Source: Streptomyces sp. ACA25
GTDB taxonomy: Bacteria > Actinomycetota > Actinomycetes > Streptomycetales > Streptomycetaceae
DNA length: 64,000 bases
NCBI RefSeq assembly: GCF_028200735.1
Contig: NZ_JAQKPV010000003.1
Location: forward strand, 124,001-188,000
Reading direction: 5' to 3'
Part shown: positions 45,546-52,465 of the stretch, piece after piece
Layout: each line of letters opens with the position of its first letter
Position numbering within the stretch: the stretch's first letter is position 1
Notes under the pieces: model-generated
Told to the model about the DNA's origin: nothing
Seen by the model: the letters and a program-made list of their open reading frames with translations, nothing else
Databases searched by the model: none
Program-made: the position numbers and the translations under genes

Positions 45546-46556
45546 TCACATCTCGAAAACGATGCGGGCGGTGATCTGCCCGCGCAGTACCTCGTCCATC
45601 GACTCGTTGACCGAGTCGAGCGCGCGGACCTGGCGGATGACGCGGGTGCGGCCGGCCGCGTGCAGCCGGTACACCTCGTCCAGGTCCTGCCGGGTGCCGA
45701 CGATGGAGCCGATGACGGACGTGCCGTTCAGCACGGTGTTGAAGATCGGGAGCTGCATCGTGCCGTGTGCCGGGAGGCCCACGAGCACCAGCTTCCCGCC
45801 TCGTCGCAGACCGCCGTAGGCGGCGGCGAACGCCTCGTCGTGCACCGCGAGGGCGATCGCCGCGTGGGCGCCGCCGTGCTCCTGGAGGACCGCGGCCGGG
45901 TCCTCCTTGCGGGCGTCGATGAGGATGTCGGCGCCGAGTTCGGCGGCGAGCTCGAGCTTGTCGTCGGTGACGTCGATGGCGGCGACGGTGGCCCCGGCGA
46001 TCTTGGCGTACTGCACGGCGAGGTGGCCGAGCCCTCCGATACCGGAGATGGCGACCAGCTGGCCGGTCCGCACGCCGGCGACCTTCAGCGCCTTGTAGGT
46101 GGTGACGCCGGCGCAGGTCAGCGGCGCGGCGTCGAGCGGGTCGATGCCGTCCGGCACGGGCTGCGCGAAGTCCGCCTCCGCCAGCATCTTCTCGGCGTAG
46201 CCGCCGTCGCAGCCGTAGCCGGTGTTCTGCTGCTTGACGCACAGCGTCTCCCAGCCGGTGAGGCAGTGCTCGCAGCGTCCGCAGGCGCTGCCGAGCCAGG
46301 GCGCGGCGACCCGCTGCCCGACCGTCAGGTGGGTCACGCCGTCGCCGAGGGCCTCGACGATGCCGACGCCCTCGTGGCCGGGGACGAAGGGCGGGCTTGG
46401 CTTGACGGGCCAGTCGCCGTGCGCGGCGTGGATGTCGGTGTGGCACAGGCCCGAAGCCTCGACGCGGATCAGGACCTGGCCGGGGCCGGGCTCGGGGTCG
46501 GGGCGGTCCTCGATCACGAGCGGCTCACCCAGGGTTCGGACGACTGCTGCTCTCAT
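45546..46556 (-). CDS. Zinc-dependent alcohol dehydrogenase
   Basis: A 336-aa medium-chain NAD-dependent dehydrogenase of the AdhP type. The catalytic zinc ligands are in GLCHTDIH and PGHEGVG, the structural zinc cysteines in CGRCEHCLTGWETLC, and the Rossmann loop is GIGGLGHLAVQYAKIAG. AAGGAG lies 6 nt before ATG 46556. It sits between the universal stress protein and ppdK on one transcript. Fermentative NADH re-oxidation under low oxygen is the likely role. Confidence 0.93.
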   Translation of the reverse strand: MRAAVVRTLGEPLVIEDRPDPEPGPGQVLIRVEASGLCHTDIHAAHGDWPVKPSPPFVPGHEGVGIVEALGDGVTHLTVGQRVAAPWLGSACGRCEHCLTGWETLCVKQQNTGYGCDGGYAEKMLAEADFAQPVPDGIDPLDAAPLTCAGVTTYKALKVAGVRTGQLVAISGIGGLGHLAVQYAKIAGATVAAIDVTDDKLELAAELGADILIDARKEDPAAVLQEHGGAHAAIALAVHDEAFAAAYGGLRRGGKLVLVGLPAHGTMQLPIFNTVLNGTSVIGSIVGTRQDLDEVYRLHAAGRTRVIRQVRALDSVNESMDEVLRGQITARIVFEM

Positions 46557-46603
46557 GACGTTCTCCTTGCACGGGGTGGGGCGGTGGGTGAGGAGGCGGG
46601 GGC

Positions 46604-47506
46604 TCAGTCGTGCGGGACGACTGCGACGGGGGCGTAGGCGTGGTGCAGCACGGCGTGGGTGACGGGACCGATGTGGGTACCGAACGGCGCCCGGCGGATC
46701 CGGCGGCCGACCACCACCAGTCCGGCCTCGGTCGCGGCCTCGACCAGGTGCTGGGCGGGCCGGCCGATCACGGCCTGCTCGGTGACGGGGACATCGGGGA
46801 ACTTGCTGCGCCAGGGACGCAGCACATCGGTCAGCGCCCTGGCCTCCTGGGCCTCGAGCTCGGCCTGCTGGGCGGGATCGGCGGCCTGGAGGTTGTAGCC
46901 GTAGAAGACCGGCAGGCTCCAGCCGTGGATGACCCGCAGAGTGGCCGCACGCCGGGAGGCGGCGTCGAAGGCGAACTCGAGCAGCTCCTCGCACGGGCGG
47001 CTCAGGTCCAGCCCGAGCACCACATCACGGGCCGGGGTGGTGGTGGACGGGAGCCCGTCCTCGTCCGGCAGGTGGTCGTCCGCGGCGTCGGCACCGGCCC
47101 GTACCAGCACGACGGGCCGCTCGGCGCGGGCCACGGTGGCCAGGGCGACGGATCCGAGGAGGAAACCGGCGACGCTGCCGAGCCCGCGGGAGCCCAGCAC
47201 CAGCAGCTCGGCGTCCTTCGCCGCGCGCGGCAGTATGTCGACGGGCTGTCCGGCGATCCGTTCGGTGACGGTCTCCAGGGCCGGGTGACGGCGCCGCAGA
47301 TCTGCCACCGCCTCGGCCGACAGGTATTCCTCCCGTGGCGGACGGAAGGCCGGTACGCCCAGGGGCGGACGGGTGTAGGGCTGCCACTCCCAGACGTGCA
47401 CGAGCTTCAGCGGCAGGTTGCGGAGCAGCGCCTCCCGGGCGGCCCAGCCGGCGGCGGCCAGGCTCTCGGCCGATCCGTCCAGGCCGGCGGTGATGGTGCG
47501 AGTCAT
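46604..47506 (-). CDS. Tandem universal stress protein
   Basis: A 300-aa protein with two UspA domains (about 1-145 and 155-300). The first keeps the ATP-binding pattern GSRGLGSVAGFLLGSVALATVARAERPVVLV. The second has VGRRIRRAPFGTHIGPVTHAVLHHAYAPVAVV, a degenerate version. ATG 47506 is preceded by GGAGGACAGG. First gene of the USP-ADH-PPDK operon; the hairpin/palindrome region at 47590-47623 lies upstream. Tandem USPs are hallmark members of DosR-type dormancy regulons. Confidence 0.92.
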   Translation of the reverse strand: MTRTITAGLDGSAESLAAAGWAAREALLRNLPLKLVHVWEWQPYTRPPLGVPAFRPPREEYLSAEAVADLRRRHPALETVTERIAGQPVDILPRAAKDAELLVLGSRGLGSVAGFLLGSVALATVARAERPVVLVRAGADAADDHLPDEDGLPSTTTPARDVVLGLDLSRPCEELLEFAFDAASRRAATLRVIHGWSLPVFYGYNLQAADPAQQAELEAQEARALTDVLRPWRSKFPDVPVTEQAVIGRPAQHLVEAATEAGLVVVGRRIRRAPFGTHIGPVTHAVLHHAYAPVAVVPHD

Positions 47507-47589
47507 GGTCCTGTCCTCCAGCTCGGTCTCGGGGCCGGACGCGCCGGTCGATATCTTCAGCGTGCTGCCCCGCGGCCCGGGAGCGGAGG

Positions 47590-47623
47590 GGCCGCAGGTC
47601 CCGTGCGGGGACCTGTCGGCCCT
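47590..47623. promoter_or_regulatory. Hairpin and candidate DosR-like box upstream of USP gene
   Basis: CAGGTCCC (47595-47602) and GGGACCTG (47608-47615) form a perfect 8-bp stem around GTGCG, extended by GGCCG (47590-47594) and CGGCC (47617-47621). It could terminate the DoxX transcript. Overlapping it, GGGAC-CTGTC-GGCCC (47608-47622) fits the GGGNC-N5-GNCCC palindrome seen elsewhere in the island, so an operator role for the USP operon is also possible. Confidence 0.5.
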
Positions 47624-47652
47624 CCTGCCCGGGGCCAAGGGGTGCCGTCCGT

Positions 47653-48273
47653 TCAGAGGAGCCACCGGTTGCGGCGGACGAACTCGAGCCGGGCCCAGGT
47701 CCGGCCGAGGCCCCAGGTGTTGCCGGCGTACGCCACTGCCAGGGCGATGATCAGCAGCGCGTAGAGGACGTGGTAGTTCACCAGCGGGTTGGTCGACATG
47801 GTCAGCGATCCGTCGGCCATGTGCTGCGCGGGCGGCCACTCGGCGGCCCACATCATCGCCATCATCAGGGTGCCCGCGGCGGCGGTGAGCCTCAGCGCCA
47901 CCCCGCTGAGCAGCCCGATGCCGACGCCCAGCAGGCCCAGCATGAACAGCAGGTTGACCCAGCCGTCCCCGGCCATGCTGTGGAACATGGACTGGAAGGG
48001 CCCGGCGGACACGTTGCTGAGGAAGCCGTAGGTGGGCGAGCCGCCGTCGATCCAGCCGTTGCCGGCCTGGGTGGCGTAGCCCCAGCCGAACGCCTTGTCG
48101 AGGAAGGCCCAGAGGAAGAGGAAGCCGGCGGCGATGCGGGCGACCGCGAACACCTTGGCGGACGTCGGGGTCATGACAGCCCCGTGCTCGGGTGCGGTTT
48201 CCGAGGCGCGCCGGGTGTCGGTCTGCATGTCACCGGTGGCCGGGCGGACGGTCGGGTTCTCCTGTACGGCCAT
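47653..48273 (-). CDS. DoxX-family membrane protein
   Basis: A 206-aa integral membrane protein with about four helices (AKVFAVARIAAGFLFLWAFLDK, WVNLLFMLGLLGVGIGLLSGVALRL, GTLMMAMMWAAEW, YHVLYALLIIALAVAYAG) and the DoxX-type FLWAFLDKAFGWG. AGGAGG lies 6 nt before ATG 48273. It precedes the USP operon on the same strand. DoxX-like proteins occur in redox/thiol stress complexes; no specific activity can be assigned. Confidence 0.88.
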   Translation of the reverse strand: MAVQENPTVRPATGDMQTDTRRASETAPEHGAVMTPTSAKVFAVARIAAGFLFLWAFLDKAFGWGYATQAGNGWIDGGSPTYGFLSNVSAGPFQSMFHSMAGDGWVNLLFMLGLLGVGIGLLSGVALRLTAAAGTLMMAMMWAAEWPPAQHMADGSLTMSTNPLVNYHVLYALLIIALAVAYAGNTWGLGRTWARLEFVRRNRWLL

Positions 48274-48363
48274 GACGGCCTCCTCTTCCGTGAGTGTTGC
48301 GTGTGTGTTGCGCGAGTGCTGCGGGTGGAACGGGTGCGCCGGCGAGTGCCTTGTGGGTGCTGA

Positions 48364-48509
48364 GCGCCGCCCTCTGTTGTTGCGTCTTCAATGTCTCGCG
48401 GCACGGCACGGTGCGCCGGGGGGCGGGTGGGCCAGGCCGGGGGCCGAACGGGCCCATTTCCCGGGCCCGTTCAGTACGGCTCTCCGGGCGGGGCCCTCCC
48501 TCTCCTCGG
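48364..48509 (+). repeat. Duplicated intergenic element, copy 1
   Basis: About 146 bp aligning by eye with 55519-55666 in the same orientation. Shared blocks include a CGCCGCCCTC start, TTGCGTC followed by TCAATGTC, CGGTGCGCCGG, GGGGGCCGAACGG, TTCCCGGGCCCGTTCA and TACGGC. The copies differ by scattered substitutions and short indels, so the duplication is not recent or is under selection at particular positions. Confidence 0.8.
48441..48455 (+). promoter_or_regulatory. Candidate DosR-like box 1
   Basis: GGGCC-GAACG-GGCCC: palindromic arms about 170 bp upstream of both DoxX and the deleted sigma gene. Same pattern as 55594-55608, 59949-59963 and 60787-60801. Confidence 0.5.
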
Positions 48510-48619
48510 CCACCGGCTGACCTCGCCGGAGGGCTGGGCGTCGGCCGACAGCAGCCACGGCCTGGTCCGGGGCGGCCGGGACCGCGCCCGTGCCGCCCGG
48601 GCGAGACCTCACGCCCGCG

Positions 48620-48835
48620 ATGAGCGATCCGGCCGATCCGAGGCGTGAGGCCGCCATCGCGCGGCTCTTCGAGCTACACTGTCCGCCGGTGCTGCCCCTC
48701 GCCGTGCTACTCGGCGCCGATGATCCGGAGAACGTGGTGGCCGAGGCACATGACCAGTTCTGCTCCAAGTGGCGACCGCTTCGGAGCGCGCGGGGACTCG
48801 CCGCCCCGAGCCAGGCGATGGAGGCCCGGCGATGA
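48620..48835 (+). pseudogene. ECF sigma factor with internal in-frame deletion
   Basis: A 71-codon frame. Residues 1-55 align with the intact sigma factor at 51255 (LFELHCPPVLPLAVLLGADDPENVVAEA against LFDLHYASMLRLATLLGADDPENIVAEA). The last 14 residues (RGLAAPSQAMEARR) align with the extreme C-terminus of the same protein (RGTAALTQALEARR). Everything between, most of region 2 and all of region 4 including the helix-turn-helix, is missing but the frame is kept. Its stop still overlaps the start of the membrane partner (ATGA). It cannot act as a sigma factor; a residual regulatory peptide is conceivable. Confidence 0.75.
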
Positions 48836-49119
48836 ACAACACCAGTCTGGACCGCACGGAGCGGGAATTGCGCGAGGCCTTGTCCACGCTCGCCGACGGT
48901 GTGCAGGTGGCGCCCGACGCCTATCGCACGGCGCGCGGCGAGTGGCTGCGCCGGGAACGCCGCCGCCGGCTCATCCTCGCCGTCCTCATCACGGTCGTGT
49001 TCGCCCTGGCCACCCTGATCGGGCTGTGGGTCCTCAACCAGGCCCCGGCGCATTCCGGAGTGATCTTCTCCAGCACCGGGTCGCCGACGGCAGTGTCATC
49101 CGCCCAGCCCCATCCATGA
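48832..49119 (+). CDS. Small single-pass membrane protein, probable sigma-factor partner
   Basis: A 95-aa protein. A charged helical N-terminus (LDRTERELREALSTLADGVQVAPDAYRTARGEW) is followed by RRERRRR, one membrane helix (about 47-69) and a short Ser/Thr/Pro outer tail. ATG 48832 overlaps the stop of the deleted sigma gene. A gene of this kind commonly follows this ECF class, where it may act as an anti-sigma or membrane tether; that role is inference. The paralogous sigma gene at 51255 has lost the equivalent partner. Confidence 0.7.
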   Translation: MNNTSLDRTERELREALSTLADGVQVAPDAYRTARGEWLRRERRRRLILAVLITVVFALATLIGLWVLNQAPAHSGVIFSSTGSPTAVSSAQPHP

Positions 49120-49234
49120 CCGGCCCGCCCGGCCTCGGCGGGGCCCGTCCTTTCCGGACGCGGCGACACCTCCTGCGGGCAGCGGCGGCAGCCGAGGGAG
49201 CCGAGCATGAGCGGCGTGGCAGCGCCGTGGCAGG

Positions 49235-49498
49235 TCAACAGCCGGGTGGCCGCGAGCGCCGTGGGTCCTCGCGGCGCAGCAGCAGATGGGCGAGGAACAG
49301 CAGAGCGCTGGTGGCCGGTACCCAGGCGAACTGGTACCAGTAGAAGAACGGGAACCCCAGCAGCTCCGGCCCCTCACGCGCGTACGAGGGGACCCAGAGC
49401 AGGGCGACAGCCGGCGCCAGCAGGCATACGCCGGCCACGGTCCGCCGGAGCCCGCTGCTCCCGCGCCCGCGAGCGCGCTGGGGTCCGTCCTGTGGCAC
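49235..49498 (-). CDS. DUF3311 small membrane protein
   Basis: An 87-aa protein with two membrane helices (RRTVAGVCLLAPAVALLWVPSYA, then FFYWYQFAWVPATSALLFLAHLLLRRE), the DUF3311 pattern with P-x-Y and F-x-Y-W-Y. GTG 49498 has AGGAGG 5-6 nt upstream; the frame to 49576 has no ribosome site. DUF3311 proteins normally form an operon with sodium:solute symporters, but here the gene points away from the symporter at 49696. It may be an accessory subunit of that carrier. Confidence 0.8.
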   Translation of the reverse strand: MPQDGPQRARGRGSSGLRRTVAGVCLLAPAVALLWVPSYAREGPELLGFPFFYWYQFAWVPATSALLFLAHLLLRREDPRRSRPPGC

Positions 49499-49695
49499 GG
49501 CGCCCTCCTGCCGATCGCTGCGTCTGCCGGTGGTGGGCCGGTCGCCCGCCGGCCCGCGCAGTGGTTCCTCGTCCACGCTATGCGGTTCCCAGAAGATTTC
49601 CCGCCGTTCTCCACTGGATTTCCTGTCCTACGATCGGCATGGTTGTGCGACTCGTGAGTGACAAGACCTACCCACACCCGCCGGGACGGTGATCG

Positions 49696-51258
49696 ATGAC
49701 CGAAGGTCCCATGCTCGTCACCTTCGCGCTGGTCATCGGCTCCGCGTCGCTCCTGGCGCTGACTGCGCGACGGTTCCGGCAGCGCGACACGCTGCCCTCG
49801 CTGGAGGGGTGGGCCCTGGCCGACCGCAGCCTGGGGACGGTGTGGACCTGGTTGCTGCTGGGGGGCACGGTTTTCACCGCCTATACCTTCGCCGCGGTAC
49901 CGGGCCTGGTGTACAGCCAGGGCGCCTACGGTTTCTTCGCGCTGCCCTACACGGTGATCGTCTGGCCGCTGGCCTTCCTGCTGCTTCCCAAGCTGTGGTC
50001 GGTGGCCCGGCTCCACGGCTATGTGACGGTGGCCGACTTCGTCCGGGGACGCTACGGCTCTCCGCCGCTGGCACTCGTCGTCGCCCTCACGGGGATCCTG
50101 GCGACCATGCCCTACCTGGCGCTCCAGCTACTGGGCATCCGTGCCCTGCTGGCAGCCGGCGGAATGTATCCACGCGGAGCAGCCGGGGACCTGCTGATGG
50201 TCGCGCTGTTCGCCGGGCTGGCCGTGGCGACCTACCGCCACGGGCTGCGGGCTCCGACCGTGATCTCGGCGATGAAAGGCGTGGCGATCTTCGGTTCGGT
50301 CTTCGCCGCCGTGGCGCTGGTGCTGTCACGGCAGGGTGGGCCCAGCGCCCTGTTCGAGACCGCGGCACGGGAGCTGGCCGCACGCGGGGCTGCCGACGCC
50401 TCCCTGGCCCTCGCCGCCGATCAGCAGGTCGCGTACGCCACCCTGGCCTTGGGGTCGGCGCTGGCGCTGCTGATGTACCCGCATGTACTCACTGCGAGCT
50501 TCGCCGCCTCCGGACCGGACACCCTGCGCCGGGTGACCATTGCGCTGCCCGCCTGGACCGGCGTGCTCGGCCTGTTCGGGATGCTCGGCATCGCGGCGCT
50601 CGCCGCGGGTGTCGACACTCCCCGGGGCGCCGCCGAGAGCGCTGTCGGCATGCTGGTGAACGACCTCATGCCCGCCGCGCTGGCCGGACTGGTCTTCGGG
50701 GCGATCACCGTGGGAGCGCTGGTGCCGGCGGCGGTGATGTCGATCGCGGCGGCGACCTCCTTCGTCCGGAACGTCTACGTCGAGTACTTCCATCCGACCG
50801 CCACTCCCAAGCGCCAGGTGCGCATCGCCCGAGTGGTGTCGCTGACCGCCAAGGTGGGCGCAGTCGCCTTCGTGTTCGGGCTGCGCGACCAGGACGCGAT
50901 CAATCTCCAACTCCTGGGCGGGGTCTGGATCCTGCAGATCTTCCCCGCCGTCGCCATCGGGCTGTACACCCGCCGGCTGCACCACCGTGCCCTCCTGGCA
51001 GGCTGGGCCGCAGGGATGGCCGCCGGTACCTACCTGGTCGTGCACGAAGGCTTCTCCCCCGTCGTCCCGTTCAGCGTGGGTGGACACGCACTGGCGGTCT
51101 ACGCCGGTCTGGCCGCTCTCCTGCTCAACCTCGCGGTCGCCGTGACCGTCACCGCGGTCCTGGACCGCATCGGCGCCCCCCGTGGTGCGGACACCACGGC
51201 GCTGCCGTCCCGCCTGACCCTCAGAAACCGGCCCAAAGGGGGAGCGAGCAGCTCATGA
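49696..51258 (+). CDS. Sodium:solute symporter (monocarboxylate-type)
   Basis: A 520-aa secondary transporter of the SSS family, with about 13 hydrophobic helices. Family features: GWALADRSLGTVWTWLLLGGTVFTAYTFAAVPGLVYSQGAYGFFALPY near the start (the GR-x-G/A-x-x-WAAG region) and AAVMSIAAATSFVRNVYVEYF in the middle. It resembles MctC/MctP-type carriers of acetate, pyruvate or propionate; the substrate is inferred. Its stop overlaps the sigma-factor start (ATGA), so transport and a sigma factor share a transcript. Confidence 0.88.
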   Translation: MTEGPMLVTFALVIGSASLLALTARRFRQRDTLPSLEGWALADRSLGTVWTWLLLGGTVFTAYTFAAVPGLVYSQGAYGFFALPYTVIVWPLAFLLLPKLWSVARLHGYVTVADFVRGRYGSPPLALVVALTGILATMPYLALQLLGIRALLAAGGMYPRGAAGDLLMVALFAGLAVATYRHGLRAPTVISAMKGVAIFGSVFAAVALVLSRQGGPSALFETAARELAARGAADASLALAADQQVAYATLALGSALALLMYPHVLTASFAASGPDTLRRVTIALPAWTGVLGLFGMLGIAALAAGVDTPRGAAESAVGMLVNDLMPAALAGLVFGAITVGALVPAAVMSIAAATSFVRNVYVEYFHPTATPKRQVRIARVVSLTAKVGAVAFVFGLRDQDAINLQLLGGVWILQIFPAVAIGLYTRRLHHRALLAGWAAGMAAGTYLVVHEGFSPVVPFSVGGHALAVYAGLAALLLNLAVAVTVTAVLDRIGAPRGADTTALPSRLTLRNRPKGGASSS

Positions 51259-51932
51259 AACGGACCAGACCCAACGCCCGCCCCACTCCAGCGCCGTCGT
51301 GGCCGTCCGCACCGACCGCGCACGCCGGGGCGGGCGCTCCCACGGACCTCACGGACCGGGACGTCACGGACCGGGACGTCGCGGACGGGGGCCTCGCGGA
51401 CGGGGGCCTCGCGGGTGGGGCTCAGCCCTTGACCGCCCCCGCGGACCTGGACCGGGAAGTCGCTGTCGCACAGCTGTTCGATCTGCACTATGCCTCGATG
51501 CTCCGTCTGGCCACACTGCTCGGCGCCGACGACCCGGAGAACATCGTGGCCGAGGCCTACTACCAGATATACCGCAAATGGCGCAAAGTGCGCGCCGCCG
51601 ACTCCGCCGAGGCCTACTTGCGCTCGGTCGTCTGCAATCTGACCCGCATGCGGATCCGGCATCTGCAGGTGGCGCGCAGACACGTCGAGGAGCCGGTCGG
51701 CTCGGTGGCGTCCGCGGAGACGTCGGCGCTCCTCCATGACGACCAGCAGGCGCTGGTCTCCGCGTTGCAGCAGCTTCCCGCACGGCAGCGCGAGGCGCTG
51801 GTGCTGCGCCACTGGCTCGGCCTCAAGATCGGGGAGATAGCGCAGACCATGGGCATCTCACCCGGTTCGGTCAAGACGCACACCGCCCGCGGCACGGCTG
51901 CGCTCACCCAGGCACTGGAGGCCCGGCGGTGA
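51255..51932 (+). CDS. ECF/SigE-like sigma factor
   Basis: A 225-aa sigma-70 family factor. A 65-residue low-complexity N-terminus is encoded partly by 15-bp tandem repeats. Region 2 (about 70-135) includes LFDLHYASMLRLATLLGADDPENIVAEAYYQIYRKW and YLRSVVCNLTRMRIRH. Region 4 (about 165-220) includes LPARQREALVLRHWLGLKIGEIAQTMGISPGSVKTHTARG. The start overlaps the symporter stop. At its own stop, GTGA could begin a partner gene, but that frame ends after 11 codons (51964), so the membrane partner is lost. Paralogue of the deleted gene at 48620. Confidence 0.88.
   Translation: MKRTRPNARPTPAPSWPSAPTAHAGAGAPTDLTDRDVTDRDVADGGLADGGLAGGAQPLTAPADLDREVAVAQLFDLHYASMLRLATLLGADDPENIVAEAYYQIYRKWRKVRAADSAEAYLRSVVCNLTRMRIRHLQVARRHVEEPVGSVASAETSALLHDDQQALVSALQQLPARQREALVLRHWLGLKIGEIAQTMGISPGSVKTHTARGTAALTQALEARR
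51351..51410 (+). repeat. 15-bp tandem repeat in the sigma-factor N-terminus
   Basis: ACGGACCGGGACGTC twice, then GCGGACGGGGGCCTC twice, in frame, encoding TDRDV-TDRDV-ADGGL-ADGGL. Repeat number could vary between strains without shifting the frame. Confidence 0.8.
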
Positions 51933-52465
51933 GCACCCCCCGCCCGTCCCCCGCCTGTCACTGAGCCGACTCCAGGGCTCACTCGAAAACCTGCGCCGAG
52001 GGCGTACGGCCCGCACCCGGCGCCTCCCGTCGGGCGGCACACGGCGGCCGGCGGGGCCGACACGGGAAACGACGCCGCCGCCCCGTCCTCACCGCGCCGA
52101 CCACCACAGTCGTCACCGTCCGCGCGCGACCGTATCCGGGAGCAGTCCCGCACGGGTCGGCCATCCCACCGGTCCATGACGCACGGCAGAGACCGGTGGC
52201 CAAAACTTAACCAAGTCTTCTGTCAACCAAAGCGGGCCCCTCGACAACTCTTCAGCAGACGACCGGGCGGACAGCGGACAAAGAGGCATTTTCGCCCGAT
52301 TCTCCGCACCGGCCGTCGGCCTCCCTCTGCCGAGGAGGGCCACACCCCGTCAAGGAGGCCCACCCACCGTCCCCGTTGCCTGTCCGCCTGCCAGTTCCCT
52401 CCCCCCTGCCGGACGGCGGCTCCACCTCTCACAACCCAGCACCCTGAACCCAGAAAGCATGTCGT
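51933..52465. promoter_or_regulatory. Long leader/promoter region before cstA
   Basis: 533 bp without a convincing gene. The start holds the 11-codon remnant after the sigma gene (51929-51964). An A+T-richer patch at about 52200-52250 (AAAACTTAACCAAGTCTTC) probably contains the cstA promoter, leaving a leader of about 200 nt. No riboswitch fold was recognised. Confidence 0.4.

Larger units (their letters stand above)
48274..48619. promoter_or_regulatory. Divergent intergenic region carrying repeat copy 1
   Basis: 346 bp between DoxX (minus) and the deleted sigma gene (plus). It contains the first copy of a repeat shared with 55519-55666, the candidate DosR-like box at 48441-48455 and a perfect 10-bp inverted repeat (GAACGGGCCC 48446-48455 / GGGCCCGTTC 48463-48472). 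Confidence 0.5.
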
